Below the pieces are notes generated by a model, which was given only the letters and a program-made list of their open reading frames with translations, did not search any database and was not told the origin of the DNA. Positions 7,587 to 14,906 of a stretch of DNA of 17,863 nucleotides are shown here, piece after piece. The stretch spans positions 2,534 to 20,396 of the forward strand of contig CAYMWF010000084.1 of the NCBI GenBank assembly GCA_964394085.1, given 5' to 3'. The stretch comes from CAYMWF01 sp964394085 [NCBI: uncultured Gemmatimonadota bacterium]. Lineage in GTDB: Bacteria > GCA-2686955 > CAYMWF01. Within the stretch, counting starts at the first letter, position 1, and every line of letters begins with the position of its first letter. Made by a program: the position numbers and the translations under genes.

Positions 7587-8705
7587 TTATTGTAATCGTT
7601 GGAAAAGTATCTTTATTCCAGAGTCGCCCCAGTACTCGTCCGCACCGATATCGAACCCGTTGTTCGGCCGAACTTCATCGTCCATATCGGTATAGATGCC
7701 CCAGTCTTCGCCTGTGTCGATGCATGGCGAACCTGCGGTTATATGGTAATCATCCGAGCCGGGGGCGAGAAATTCCGGGTCGGCATCAATGTTCCCCTCA
7801 CCTATTCCGGTGTAGCCGCCTTCAATATCCGAGTAGTTCACGATGGGAAAACCGTAGATTTCGCATATGCTTATATTATCCCACAATATGCAGCTCAGAA
7901 GGTAAGGATAACTGTTTGCGCAGGCAAGCCCGCCGCCGGCAATTTCGGCGGTGTTGCCGGTGATGGTGCTGTAGATAATAAGAGGGCTGGTTTCAGTATT
8001 ATAGCAGCTCACGGCCCCGCCCCAGTCGGCGCTGTTACCGTAGAAAATGCAATTCGCGATGATGATGGTGGTCCCGTAGTTCCTGCAGGCTATACCACCC
8101 CCGTAAGAAGCCGGGCCGTTACCGGTGAACACCGTGTTTTCGATTCGAGCGGAGCTCCTGGTCGAGCATTCTATACCCGCTCCGAAGCGGCCTGTATTTC
8201 CTTCGATGTGGCATTTGCTGATAAGGGGCGACGCGTCATGAATGAATATCGCACCGCCGCTGACGGCCTGGTTGTTCTTTAGGTGGCAGCTTCGCACATC
8301 CGGAGACGCTCCGAAAATGAAGATGCCGCCGCCGGCATGATCCGGCCACAGCCCGGAAACATTGCCGTTCATAACCGTGAAACCCTCGATTACCGTCGAC
8401 AATGTTTCTTCGTTGTTACAGTAGAAGCCGCGACCGGAACCCTCGCAATCGATAACCGAAGCGGCGGCGCCGTTCACAGACCTGACCGTAATCGCCTTGC
8501 CCAATAAATCGATATCCTTGTTCCCGATACCCGTATACGTGCCGTCGTCGACAAGGACGGTATCGCCGGTCATCGCGGCATCCACGGCCGCCTGGATGGT
8601 GCCGTGTTCCGAAGGGACCAGCAATGTCGCGCAAAAACCGAACGAAACGAGCAGCGGTGTAAGAAAAACCGCCGCAAGAACAGCCTGTGTATGTGGTTTA
8701 ATCAT
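7587..8705 (-). CDS. Secreted right-handed parallel beta-helix protein
   Basis: This 372-residue protein begins with a short basic region and a hydrophobic stretch (residues about 8-25, ending 'SFGFC-ATLL'), a signal peptide without a convincing lipobox. 'GTIQAAVDAAMTGDTVLVDDGTYTG' type sequence follows (residues about 35-59), the usual entry to DUF1565/pectate-lyase-like helices. Repeated rungs then carry G-G-G-I and N-N/G-N turns ('GGGIFIF', 'SGGAIFIH', 'YGGGIACR', 'GGGLACAN'). The C-terminus has 'GNIDADPEF', 'AGSPCIDTG' and 'DIGADEYWG', the choice-of-anchor-Q-like ending common in such surface proteins. No catalytic residues can be assigned, so a binding or structural role is as likely as lyase activity. 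The ATG at 8705 has only a weak purine site (GGGAAA). It converges with the GH57 gene across 81 bp without an obvious terminator. A paralogue lies at the right edge of the window. Confidence 0.85.
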   Translation of the reverse strand: MIKPHTQAVLAAVFLTPLLVSFGFCATLLVPSEHGTIQAAVDAAMTGDTVLVDDGTYTGIGNKDIDLLGKAITVRSVNGAAASVIDCEGSGRGFYCNNEETLSTVIEGFTVMNGNVSGLWPDHAGGGIFIFGASPDVRSCHLKNNQAVSGGAIFIHDASPLISKCHIEGNTGRFGAGIECSTRSSARIENTVFTGNGPASYGGGIACRNYGTTIIIANCIFYGNSADWGGAVSCYNTETSPLIIYSTITGNTAEIAGGGLACANSYPYLLSCILWDNISICEIYGFPIVNYSDIEGGYTGIGEGNIDADPEFLAPGSDDYHITAGSPCIDTGEDWGIYTDMDDEVRPNNGFDIGADEYWGDSGIKILFQRLQ

Positions 8706-8804
8706 CTGTTATTTCCCGCTCTCCCGAACTCTTTGCAATGGTGCCTGTTCTATTTATTACGGCATGATTTACCTTCGAGTTTACTCCATATCGAAAAAGG
8801 TGCC

Positions 8805-8832
8805 GTTATAAGGAATTGCTTCTATAATGTAA
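8805..8832 (-). promoter_or_regulatory. Weak promoter candidate upstream of the beta-helix gene
   Basis: On the minus strand TTACAT (8832-8827) and TATAAC (8810-8805) are 16 bases apart, about 100 bases upstream of the ATG at 8705. The -10 is good and the -35 is poor. The surrounding 8706-8935 has no ORF I believe in. Confidence 0.3.
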
Positions 8833-8935
8833 TCTGTTTCAGCACGAAATTCAACCCCGGGTACCGCCCCTCCTCCCTCGCCTGACTCGTCCGGGATCCC
8901 TTCATAGTCATTCAATAGTGAATATGGCAGGAATT

Positions 8936-8955
8936 CAAGCAGTAAATACCGCTTG
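8936..8955 (-). terminator. Hairpin 22 bp past the MBOAT gene stop, possible terminator
   Basis: CAAGCAGT (8936-8943) and ACCGCTTG (8948-8955) form an 8-bp stem with one G-T pair and the 4-base loop AAAT, just downstream of the minus-strand MBOAT stop at 8978. There is no real U-tract after it, so termination is only suggested by its place. Confidence 0.35.
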
Positions 8956-8977
8956 CAGCCTCCATCGAGTATTCAGG

Positions 8978-10399
8978 CTAGAACTGGAAGTAAACGAAAG
9001 GATTGATACCCCGGGGAAAGAATACGATCAGGGAGCAGATCGCGAAAACGAACGCAACTCTCCAATACATCCGGTAGAATGGGATAACGAACGTTTCATT
9101 TCTCCGCTCGTGCATGATCCCTACAACGTGGCTCAAAACAACGACCGGAATCAAAATAGACAACTCGCTGAAATACCAGCGGGTCGCACCGACCGGGTAG
9201 AGCATTTTCCCGATTATCAGAAATGCGGTCGAGAAACTTTCCGCCCTGAAAAAAACCCAGCAGAAATGAACGAAAACGAATGTGACCAGCCAGCCCGCGA
9301 CCGACATCCAGGGCCCGGCATCCGAGCCGTCGCCGGTTGAACGCCTTCCGGCGAGCAGGTATTTGTGAACCCCTAGCGCGATCCCGTGCAGGCCTCCCCA
9401 GACGATAAAATTCCAGCTCGCACCGTGCCAAAGCCCGCCGAGGAGCATTACGATCATCAGGTTGACGTAGGTTCGGCGCACTCCCCGCCTGTTGCCCCCG
9501 AGAGAAAGATAAAGGTAATCCCTGAGCCAGGAAGAGAGACTGATGTGCCAGCGACGCCAGAATTCGGTGATGCTGCGCGAAATGTAGGGCATCCTGAAAT
9601 TCTCGCAGAATCGAAATCCGAGCATGCGCGCCGTTCCGATGGCCATGTCGGAGTAACCGGAGAAGTCGCAGAAAATCTGGATGCCGTATGAAATCACGGC
9701 GAGCCAGATGGTGCCGGATGAATACAGATCAGGTGTTTCGAAAACATGGTCGACAAAATAGGACAGCCGATCGGCGATGAGCACCTTCTTGACCAATCCG
9801 ATGAAAAACAGTTCGAAACCCGCTCGCATATTGTCGCTGGAGAGCCTGATATTTCGTTCGAGCTGGGGCAGAAATTCCCTGGCGCGGACGATTGGACCTG
9901 CAACGAGCTGGGGGAAAAAGGCCACGAAAAGTGCGAACTCGGTAAAACTCTGCGCAGGTTTGATCTTTTTTCTGTAGATGTCGATGGTGTAGCTCATGGT
10001 CTGGAATGTGTAGAAAGAGATACCTACCGGAAGGATGATATCCAGATTGTCAAGGTTCATATCTATCGGCGAGAGCACCACCCTCAGATTGTCGATGAAA
10101 AAATTGTTGTATTTGAAAAAACCGAGGATTCCGAGATTGCAGATCACGCTCACGGAGAGCAGTTTCTTACGGTAAGAGGTGTCCTCCGCCCGGTGGAGCC
10201 TCGTCCCGACAACCCAGTCTACGATCGTTGAAAGGAGTATCAGGGAGAGGAAGCGCCAGTCCCAGTAACCGTAAAAAAAATAACTCGCCCCGAGAAGGAA
10301 GAGCTTTTTCTGACGGTTGAATCTGGGAGCGCCGAGCAGAAAGATTACCGCGAGAACCGCACCCAGGAAGATGAAAAAATCAATGCTCGAAAAAATCAT
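8978..10399 (-). CDS. MBOAT family membrane-bound O-acyltransferase (AlgI-like)
   Basis: With the chosen start the protein is 473 residues and rich in membrane helices. It carries the MBOAT signatures 'WRRWHISLSSWLRDYLY' (281-297, His285) and 'LWHGASWN' (323-330, invariant His325), plus 'QIFCDFSGYSDMAIG' (241-255), typical of the AlgI/DltB/PatA group. Such proteins pass an acetyl group from the cytoplasmic side across the inner membrane for O-acetylation of alginate, cellulose, peptidoglycan or other polymers. I place the start at ATG 10399 because family members open with a short hydrophilic run then a helix (here MIFSSIDFFIFLG); an upstream ATG at 10447 adds 16 polar residues. With ATG 10399 the gene overlaps the preceding SGNH-like gene by 20 bp, so the two are cotranscribed and probably translationally coupled. 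The acceptor polymer is not identified in the window. Confidence 0.92.
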   Translation of the reverse strand: MIFSSIDFFIFLGAVLAVIFLLGAPRFNRQKKLFLLGASYFFYGYWDWRFLSLILLSTIVDWVVGTRLHRAEDTSYRKKLLSVSVICNLGILGFFKYNNFFIDNLRVVLSPIDMNLDNLDIILPVGISFYTFQTMSYTIDIYRKKIKPAQSFTEFALFVAFFPQLVAGPIVRAREFLPQLERNIRLSSDNMRAGFELFFIGLVKKVLIADRLSYFVDHVFETPDLYSSGTIWLAVISYGIQIFCDFSGYSDMAIGTARMLGFRFCENFRMPYISRSITEFWRRWHISLSSWLRDYLYLSLGGNRRGVRRTYVNLMIVMLLGGLWHGASWNFIVWGGLHGIALGVHKYLLAGRRSTGDGSDAGPWMSVAGWLVTFVFVHFCWVFFRAESFSTAFLIIGKMLYPVGATRWYFSELSILIPVVVLSHVVGIMHERRNETFVIPFYRMYWRVAFVFAICSLIVFFPRGINPFVYFQF

Positions 10400-11702
10400 A
10401 CTCTTTTGTTTGCATATAATCGACCATGCGGCGCGCAGTAAGCTCATGACCCGCAGAATTCATGTGGCCGATTGAAGGGCGCGTGTTGAAAAACCCCTTG
10501 GCGAACTGTTTCGTCTCAAGGTAGTAATCCAGAAAAACTTCATACATATCGATAAAATCTATACCCCGTTCTCTGCATGCTTTGCTGAATATACCGGCAA
10601 GCCGTCGATCCACCGGGTCTTCGAGCACCAGTTTCCCATTCTGGATGGCGGGGGCGGGTGAAAAAAAGATAAATGCGAACCCGCGGGGCAGAAGCCTCAT
10701 GAACTCGTCAATCTGCCAGTCGATCAGGTTTTGCATGATTTCTTCATCCGCAATATCGCTTCGCCTCTCCGATTCTTCATGAGTGCTTTGTCCGGAAACT
10801 CCCGCCAGAAATGCCCGGGTATTCGTGTGGATATGGTTGAACCCCGAAAAAAGGTGCGTCCGAACCAGGATCTCTTTCAGAGTGCTGACCGCTTTCGGCG
10901 ATTCCCGGTTCCTTGTCCGGACGACCGGCACGCCATCGTCCAGCTCGACCCAGCTGGAAAACCTGGGATCGAGGAGCTTATCGATCAACTCCCATTTCGA
11001 AATCTGCACGAAAGTAAAAACGGGATCGTACTTCTTCTTCAGTCCTTCCACACGTTTCATGTGGATCGCCAGGTTCGTATGGCCCAGGCCGGCGTTAACG
11101 GCATGAAGACCCTTTTCGTGGGTTTTGTTCCAGTATTCTTCGAAAAGCCATGTGAATTTTTCGCTGTCATCCACTTCCAGCCCCTGTGTAAAGGAGCTGC
11201 CGAGAAAGAGCACGTTCGGGAGATCCCTTGTTGCGGGATTTTCGGCGACTACGCCGTGCGCAGAAAAAACAGACACCCCGCTTCCCTCTGTCGATTTATG
11301 TATGACGGCGCCTTCGGGAGGCGTTTCAATCATGGTCAGCGGATCGACCTGGAACGGGACAAACGTATAATAGTATTCGATGACGAGCGAAAAAAGAACC
11401 ACTCCGAATACAGCGCTCACGATCCATTTCAGGAGGGAGCGCGCGGCTTTTTCGAACGGTGAAAACTTCGTTCCGACCCTGGGAGCTTTTTTGAATACAG
11501 GAAGCGTCCGTCCGAGGATCAGCTCGTCGAGTCTCCTTTTTACTTCACCACCGGATACTTCTTTTTCGGTCGTTCGCTTTTCGGGGAGGACGGTTTTATC
11601 GGGCGGCGCTTCGATTCCGGTTTGATGACGGGGCGTTTCCGGCGGGGCCTCGCCGAAGGCTGTTCCGTTTGGGAGCACCATTGTTTCTGCGTCGTTTTCC
11701 AC
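10380..11702 (-). CDS. Membrane-anchored SGNH-hydrolase-like protein, partner of the MBOAT acyltransferase
   Basis: From GTG 11702 the protein has 440 residues. The first ~88 are polar and Pro-rich (cytoplasmic), then one membrane segment (about 90-113) puts the rest in the periplasm. 'LFLGSSFTQG' (165-174) fits the SGNH block I with Ser170 as nucleophile, 'NAGLGHTN' (203-210) fits blocks II/III with Gly and Asn, and 'GHMNSAGHELTA' near the C-terminus gives block V His413. The Asp normally three or two residues before that His is absent (the local sequence is RPSIGHMN). Its gene overlaps the MBOAT gene, as AlgJ/AlgX or PatB do with AlgI or PatA, so it probably transfers acetyl groups to an exported polymer. 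The frame stays open to a TTG at 11804, but that codon has no ribosome site and lies above the promoter candidate at 11741-11768; GTG 11702 or ATG 11681 is more likely. Confidence 0.75.
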   Translation of the reverse strand: MENDAETMVLPNGTAFGEAPPETPRHQTGIEAPPDKTVLPEKRTTEKEVSGGEVKRRLDELILGRTLPVFKKAPRVGTKFSPFEKAARSLLKWIVSAVFGVVLFSLVIEYYYTFVPFQVDPLTMIETPPEGAVIHKSTEGSGVSVFSAHGVVAENPATRDLPNVLFLGSSFTQGLEVDDSEKFTWLFEEYWNKTHEKGLHAVNAGLGHTNLAIHMKRVEGLKKKYDPVFTFVQISKWELIDKLLDPRFSSWVELDDGVPVVRTRNRESPKAVSTLKEILVRTHLFSGFNHIHTNTRAFLAGVSGQSTHEESERRSDIADEEIMQNLIDWQIDEFMRLLPRGFAFIFFSPAPAIQNGKLVLEDPVDRRLAGIFSKACRERGIDFIDMYEVFLDYYLETKQFAKGFFNTRPSIGHMNSAGHELTARRMVDYMQTKEYDFFEH

Positions 11703-11740
11703 GACAATTCCATCCTGCCGAGAAGCAATACGAACTGACA

Positions 11741-11768
11741 AAAATATTGCCGATTTATCGGAAATCAA
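11741..11768 (-). promoter_or_regulatory. Promoter candidate with inverted repeat in its spacer, upstream of the SGNH/MBOAT operon
   Basis: On the minus strand TTGATT (11768-11763) and TATTTT (11746-11741) are 16 bases apart. The spacer holds CCGAT-AA-ATCGG (11761-11750), a 5-bp inverted repeat centred between the boxes, where a repressor site would act. Transcription would start near 11734, about 30 bases before GTG 11702. The rest of the 193-bp gap to the GH57 gene shows nothing clear. Confidence 0.35.
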
Positions 11769-11895
11769 ATGGAATGCTTGACCTGTAAACAATGCGGCGG
11801 GCAAGCGCGGCGGATCGTTTTGCAGGATGGTATCTGCGAAGACTCCTGACCGGAAGGGTACGGCGCCACGGAGGAAAACCGGCGAGGGATAAGGG

Positions 11896-13818
11896 TTAGA
11901 GTATACCGGTGCCGGAAAGCCGCTTCCGGTATTTCTCCATGTTGAAGTTCAGTCTCTCGGCAAGCAGAACCAGGCATCTGAGTTCTTCCGGGTTCATGCT
12001 CTGTTCTCCGGCGAGCACCCGGCGCACGGCGGGAGCGATCTGTTTTCGGATGATTCGAAACATCACATTTTCAGAGTGGAACCGGTCCACATGACCGTTC
12101 CCTGCTTCAACATCCATCGTTTCAACAAGGGAAATCGCCTCCTTACAGAATTCAAGAGAACCGGTTTTCTCGAGGTTTTCCATGAGTTCGAGGAGTGCTT
12201 TATTCATCCGCCGCACGACAGGGGCGTAGGGTTCTTCAGGCTCGGCTTCGACCGGTTCTACAGGCAGAGCGCCCCCGGTTTCTTTAATGTCGAGATATAT
12301 CGAGGCCGCTGAAACACCCGGTTTATTGCTTCTGGCATGTGCGAGTTTCTGAAGAAACTCCTGCTCGACCCGGGCCGGAAGGAAACCTGACATAAGATCA
12401 ATCGACCTGGCGGCGAACCTGATGACGATCATCGTTTCTATGCCGGAAACATCGGAAAAGAACCAGGCGCAGCTCGTGTACATCATCATGAGAAACCGCT
12501 GGGCATTAAAAAGGGCCAGGAGCTTTTCTTTATCTCCGGGTTCGAGTTCCCGCGCCAGGTGTTTTTCGAAAAAGGCGTCCGCTCTTCTGCCCTCGGGGCC
12601 GTCCAGGAGAATCCGGATGTAATCGTCGCGCGCGGCCCAGGGATCGCGAACTCCGAGAGCCTCCGCTTCCCTTTCGAAAACTATGGAACACGTATCCCTC
12701 AGAAAGTCGAACGCCTCGCGGAGGGGCAGCCGCCACTTCTGACGCCACCACGATTCTCCGCCTATATTGCAGCCGCAGTCGAGCCGCCAGCGATCCACGC
12801 CGTGGGCGCAGCTCCACGATGTCCCGGTGCCGTCCGCTCCATCCGCGAGCTCCGCTTCGAACCTGGGAGGGTTCGCCTCGAGGAACTTGCTGAAATTGGT
12901 TATCAGCAGACCGCGCCGGCGCGCTTTCCTGGTGAACAGGTAAGAAAGGCACATATCGCCGAAGGGTTCATGATGCCCGTAGAGTTCTCCGTCGGTCGCG
13001 ATAACGACAAGCCTGGGAGTGGATTCACACTTCTTTCCCTCCTCGGTGATCCGGCGGGCCAGGTGGTCCGAATTCCTGAGAAGGTGCTCGAAGCTCAATT
13101 CGGTGGAGATGCTCTTGTTGAAAAAGAAGACATCGAGGAACCTGTCGCGGTCCCTGCTGCCGTCCGGGTTCGAATAAAAAACCCGGTATACAAGGCCTGA
13201 ATCGATATCGCCGTTCTCCACATCCACCCATTCGCCCTCTTCTCCCGCTTCTCCGATTGGCCTGAACCGGGCGGCCTGGACGGGGGAGAGCACGGTGAAC
13301 CTGATTCCCGCTTCGATAAGCACGTTTACCGTTTCGTGGCTGATGCCGGTCTCCGACATCCACATTCCGTCCGGAGGGCGTCCGAACCGCATTCTGAAAT
13401 CTTCTATTCCCCAGATGACCTGGGTCTGCTGGTCCCGCCTGTTGGCCAGCGGCATGATCATATGGTTGAACGCCTGGGCCATGGCCGCCCCGTGACCGGG
13501 TGTGCGCCTCTGGCTCGCCCATTCGGCCGCGATTATCGACTGGTAGGTGTCGATATCGTATTCTTCCAGCCATGAAAGGAGGGTCGGGCCGAAATTGAAG
13601 CTCATGTACCTGTAGTTGTTGATGATCTCCAGTATTCTGCCGAACCGGTCGAGAACCCTTGAATAGCCGTTGGGCCCGTAGCATTCCCGGCTTATCCGCT
13701 CGTTCCAGTTGATGAACGGGGCGGCTGTCGGCTCTTCGTCGTAAGCGTCGGTCCAGGGGTTGAAACGGGGCGGCTGGTAGAAATGACCGTGTATTATAAC
13801 GTGGATATCTTTCAACAT
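11896..13818 (-). CDS. Cytoplasmic glycoside hydrolase family 57 protein with DUF3536 C-terminal region
   Basis: The protein has 640 residues and no signal peptide. It starts 'MLKDIHVIIHGHFYQPPR', the HxHxxQP-like GH57 entry, with 'NPWTDAYDEEPTAAPF' and 'NWNERISRECYGPN' typical of the DUF3536-containing GH57 group. Likely nucleophile Glu156 is in DGMWMSETG (150-158) and likely acid/base Asp276 in ATDGELYGHHE (274-284). The C-terminal third (about 390-640) is the DUF3536 region. To my memory relatives are often nearer 800 residues, so this one is on the short side, but nothing looks broken. It probably acts on intracellular alpha-glucan; its exact reaction is not established for this subgroup. 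The ATG at 13818 is preceded by GGAG at short spacing (4 bases). It lies 193 bp upstream of the SGNH/MBOAT pair on the same strand and has its own promoter candidate and a leader of about 145 bases. Confidence 0.88.
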   Translation of the reverse strand: MLKDIHVIIHGHFYQPPRFNPWTDAYDEEPTAAPFINWNERISRECYGPNGYSRVLDRFGRILEIINNYRYMSFNFGPTLLSWLEEYDIDTYQSIIAAEWASQRRTPGHGAAMAQAFNHMIMPLANRRDQQTQVIWGIEDFRMRFGRPPDGMWMSETGISHETVNVLIEAGIRFTVLSPVQAARFRPIGEAGEEGEWVDVENGDIDSGLVYRVFYSNPDGSRDRDRFLDVFFFNKSISTELSFEHLLRNSDHLARRITEEGKKCESTPRLVVIATDGELYGHHEPFGDMCLSYLFTRKARRRGLLITNFSKFLEANPPRFEAELADGADGTGTSWSCAHGVDRWRLDCGCNIGGESWWRQKWRLPLREAFDFLRDTCSIVFEREAEALGVRDPWAARDDYIRILLDGPEGRRADAFFEKHLARELEPGDKEKLLALFNAQRFLMMMYTSCAWFFSDVSGIETMIVIRFAARSIDLMSGFLPARVEQEFLQKLAHARSNKPGVSAASIYLDIKETGGALPVEPVEAEPEEPYAPVVRRMNKALLELMENLEKTGSLEFCKEAISLVETMDVEAGNGHVDRFHSENVMFRIIRKQIAPAVRRVLAGEQSMNPEELRCLVLLAERLNFNMEKYRKRLSGTGIL

Positions 13819-13922
13819 TCATCTCCGGGACGAGGTTCGGATCGTCGATCGCCGGCGTCGGCGCTTTACAGCGGCTCGAATCGAAATCCGGTCTGCTTCA
13901 ACCGGTTTTATTTCAAATGTAA

Positions 13923-13941
13923 CCCGGAACGAAATTCCGGG
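13923..13941 (-). other. Perfect 7-bp hairpin in the leader of the GH57/DUF3536 gene
   Basis: CCCGGAA (13923-13929) and TTCCGGG (13935-13941) form a GC-rich stem with a 5-base loop. It lies between the promoter candidate at 13969-13996 and the ATG at 13818, so it would be in the 5' leader. No T-run follows, so intrinsic termination is unlikely. Confidence 0.45.
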
Positions 13942-13968
13942 CCGTGAAACCGTCCGACGACCTTATTC

Positions 13969-13996
13969 ATTGTATCGTCAAAAAATGAGAATTCAA
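13969..13996 (-). promoter_or_regulatory. Promoter candidate for the GH57/DUF3536 gene
   Basis: On the minus strand TTGAAT (13996-13991) and TACAAT (13974-13969), a 5-of-6 match to the -10 consensus, are 16 bases apart in an AT-rich pocket of GC-rich DNA. Predicted start is near 13962, giving a leader of about 145 bases. Confidence 0.42.
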
Positions 13997-14074
13997 TCGG
14001 ATAGGTTAGAAAAATTTCCAAAGCGGAAGGTATCGGCGACGCGGTCGGGGCGACCGAAGACCTCATTCGCCCCA

Positions 14075-14284
14075 TCAGACCGGGTCAAAAGTCCTATTCT
14101 CGGCAGGAATCTTCTAGAATTCCATGGATAAGAGCCCCTGGGACATGTGGGGGCGGGAGCGCCTTCCCGCTCCGAGGAGCACGCTGCGTCATCCGGGCGG
14201 AAAGGCGCTCCCTCCTCATCTTCCCGGTGACCGAACCTGGAAAAAAGCATCTGAAACTCGTGCCCTCCTTTTGACCCGGTCTGA
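14075..14284. mobile_element. 210-bp nested inverted-repeat element, possible MITE-like or structured intergenic repeat
   Basis: TCAGACCGGGTCAAAAG at 14075-14091 recurs as its exact reverse complement at 14268-14284, a perfect 17-bp inverted repeat enclosing 176 bp. Flanking C4/G4 runs (cccca and gtgggg) extend the symmetry with a small gap. Inside lies a second, strong inverted repeat: 14155-14170 pairs with 14197-14212 at 15 of 16 positions around a 26-base loop. There is no transposase and no evident target-site duplication. Short ORFs crossing it are Arg-rich and lack ribosome sites. A partial, diverged relative of its central part is at 16580-16649. It could be a non-autonomous transposon remnant or a structured intergenic repeat; I cannot decide. 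Confidence 0.6.
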
Positions 14285-14331
14285 CGTGGGGAAATGACTG
14301 CCGGTAGACACAGGATCCCTGACCCCGGATT

Positions 14332-14345
14332 TTGTCACGTGACAA
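14332..14345. promoter_or_regulatory. 14-bp perfect palindrome, putative operator
   Basis: TTGTCACGTGACAA is identical to its reverse complement. It ends 23 bp before the -35 candidate of the GMC operon, a usual position for a dimeric regulator. No regulator gene is adjacent, so the binding protein is unknown. Confidence 0.45.
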
Positions 14346-14368
14346 CTCAGTAAACATTCACAAGGGCG

Positions 14369-14396
14369 TTGACGCAAACGCTAAATAATGTAACAA
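14369..14396 (+). promoter_or_regulatory. Promoter candidate for the GMC oxidoreductase operon
   Basis: TTGACG (14369-14374) is a 5-of-6 match to the -35 consensus. The best -10 after it is weak: TAACAA at 14391-14396 with a 16-base spacer, in an AT-rich stretch. A start near 14403 would give a leader of about 110 bases. A weak -10 would fit an activated promoter. Confidence 0.35.
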
Positions 14397-14420
14397 TAGT
14401 TGTGCGTAGATTCTTCTGCT

Positions 14421-14495
14421 CCTCAGGTATGCCCGAGGGGTAGGGAGTTTCAACCGGCAAGCAGGTTCAGCTTTTCAGTTTACCCGGCAACGGGT
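14421..14495 (+). other. Structured 5' leader of the GMC operon
   Basis: Three hairpins follow one another: CCTC-a-GG / CC-c-GAGG at 14421-14438 with loop TATG, AACC/GGTT at 14452-14467, and ACCCG-GCAA-CGGGT at 14482-14495 with a GNRA-type tetraloop, 7 bases before the GGAGAGG ribosome site at 14503-14509. It matches no riboswitch class that I recognise. It may simply be a folded leader. Confidence 0.3.
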
Positions 14496-14513
14496 CAGCA
14501 TCCGGAGAGGCGA

Positions 14514-14906
14514 ATGAACAGCCTTGAAGAAGCCGTGCTGGTGAAAGCCGTCGAGATCATCGTGCCTTCGGCGGCTCGAGTCGACAAAGGGCTTTTCCTG
14601 GCGAAAGCGGACCGGATGCTGGATAAATTCTACCCGCTGAACAGACTCGGCGCCGGCATCATGCTCCTGATGCTTGAAATCTGCCCCATTGTATTCATCC
14701 GCAGACCGAAACGGTTCACCAAGCTGAACTACGACGATGCTCTGAAGTATCTGAAGATCGTCGAAAACAGCCCTTTCCCTTTTTCGTACGTGCTAACCGT
14801 GGCGAAGCTCCTGGTCATGATTTCGTATTACGGCCTGCCCGAAGGACGGAAATCGGCCGGCTTCACTCTTCCCCCTACGCCCCACTTCAGGGAGACGGCG
14901 GAATGA
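14514..14906 (+). CDS. Small protein resembling gluconate 2-dehydrogenase subunit 3, partner of the GMC oxidoreductase
   Basis: This 130-residue protein starts at ATG 14514, preceded by GGAGAGG at good spacing; the frame stays open upstream to a TTG at 14400 that has no ribosome site and would read through the structured leader. The order 'EIIVPSA' (14-20), 'DKFYPLNRL' (37-45) and 'FTKLNYDDALKYLKI...' (68 onward) to 'KLLVMISYYGLPE' (98-110) follows the pattern of gluconate 2-dehydrogenase subunit 3-like proteins, small helical subunits commonly encoded directly before GMC-type flavoprotein subunits. There is no Tat or Sec signal, although many relatives are Tat-exported. A hydrophobic stretch at about 46-62 might contact the membrane or the partner. 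Its stop overlaps the ATG of a 25-codon ORF that in turn overlaps the GMC gene. The call rests on pattern and context and is moderately sure. Confidence 0.65.
   Translation: MNSLEEAVLVKAVEIIVPSAARVDKGLFLAKADRMLDKFYPLNRLGAGIMLLMLEICPIVFIRRPKRFTKLNYDDALKYLKIVENSPFPFSYVLTVAKLLVMISYYGLPEGRKSAGFTLPPTPHFRETAE

Noticed and set aside
8823-8828. Plus-strand TATAAT box
   Set aside because: No plus-strand gene follows it; the next genes downstream are on the minus strand, so it is probably chance in an AT-rich spacer.
11703-11804. N-terminal extension of the SGNH-like protein from TTG 11804
   Set aside because: TTG 11804 has no ribosome-binding site, the extra residues lie over a promoter candidate, and GTG 11702 or ATG 11681 explains the protein better.
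13884-13915. Hairpin CCGGT/ACCGG followed by TTTTATTT as a plus-strand terminator
   Set aside because: There is no plus-strand gene upstream of it; the stem is only 5 bp, and the position is the leader of the minus-strand GH57 gene.
13993-14357. Arg-rich minus-strand ORFs of about 85 codons across the inverted-repeat element
   Set aside because: They have no ribosome-binding site, and their sequence is explained by the repeats and hairpin arms through which they read.
14366-14389. GACGCAAA-like string suggesting a cyclic-di-GMP (GEMM) riboswitch
   Set aside because: Only the short string fits; the GGCAAACC partner segment and the paired stems of the class are not found, and it overlaps the probable promoter.
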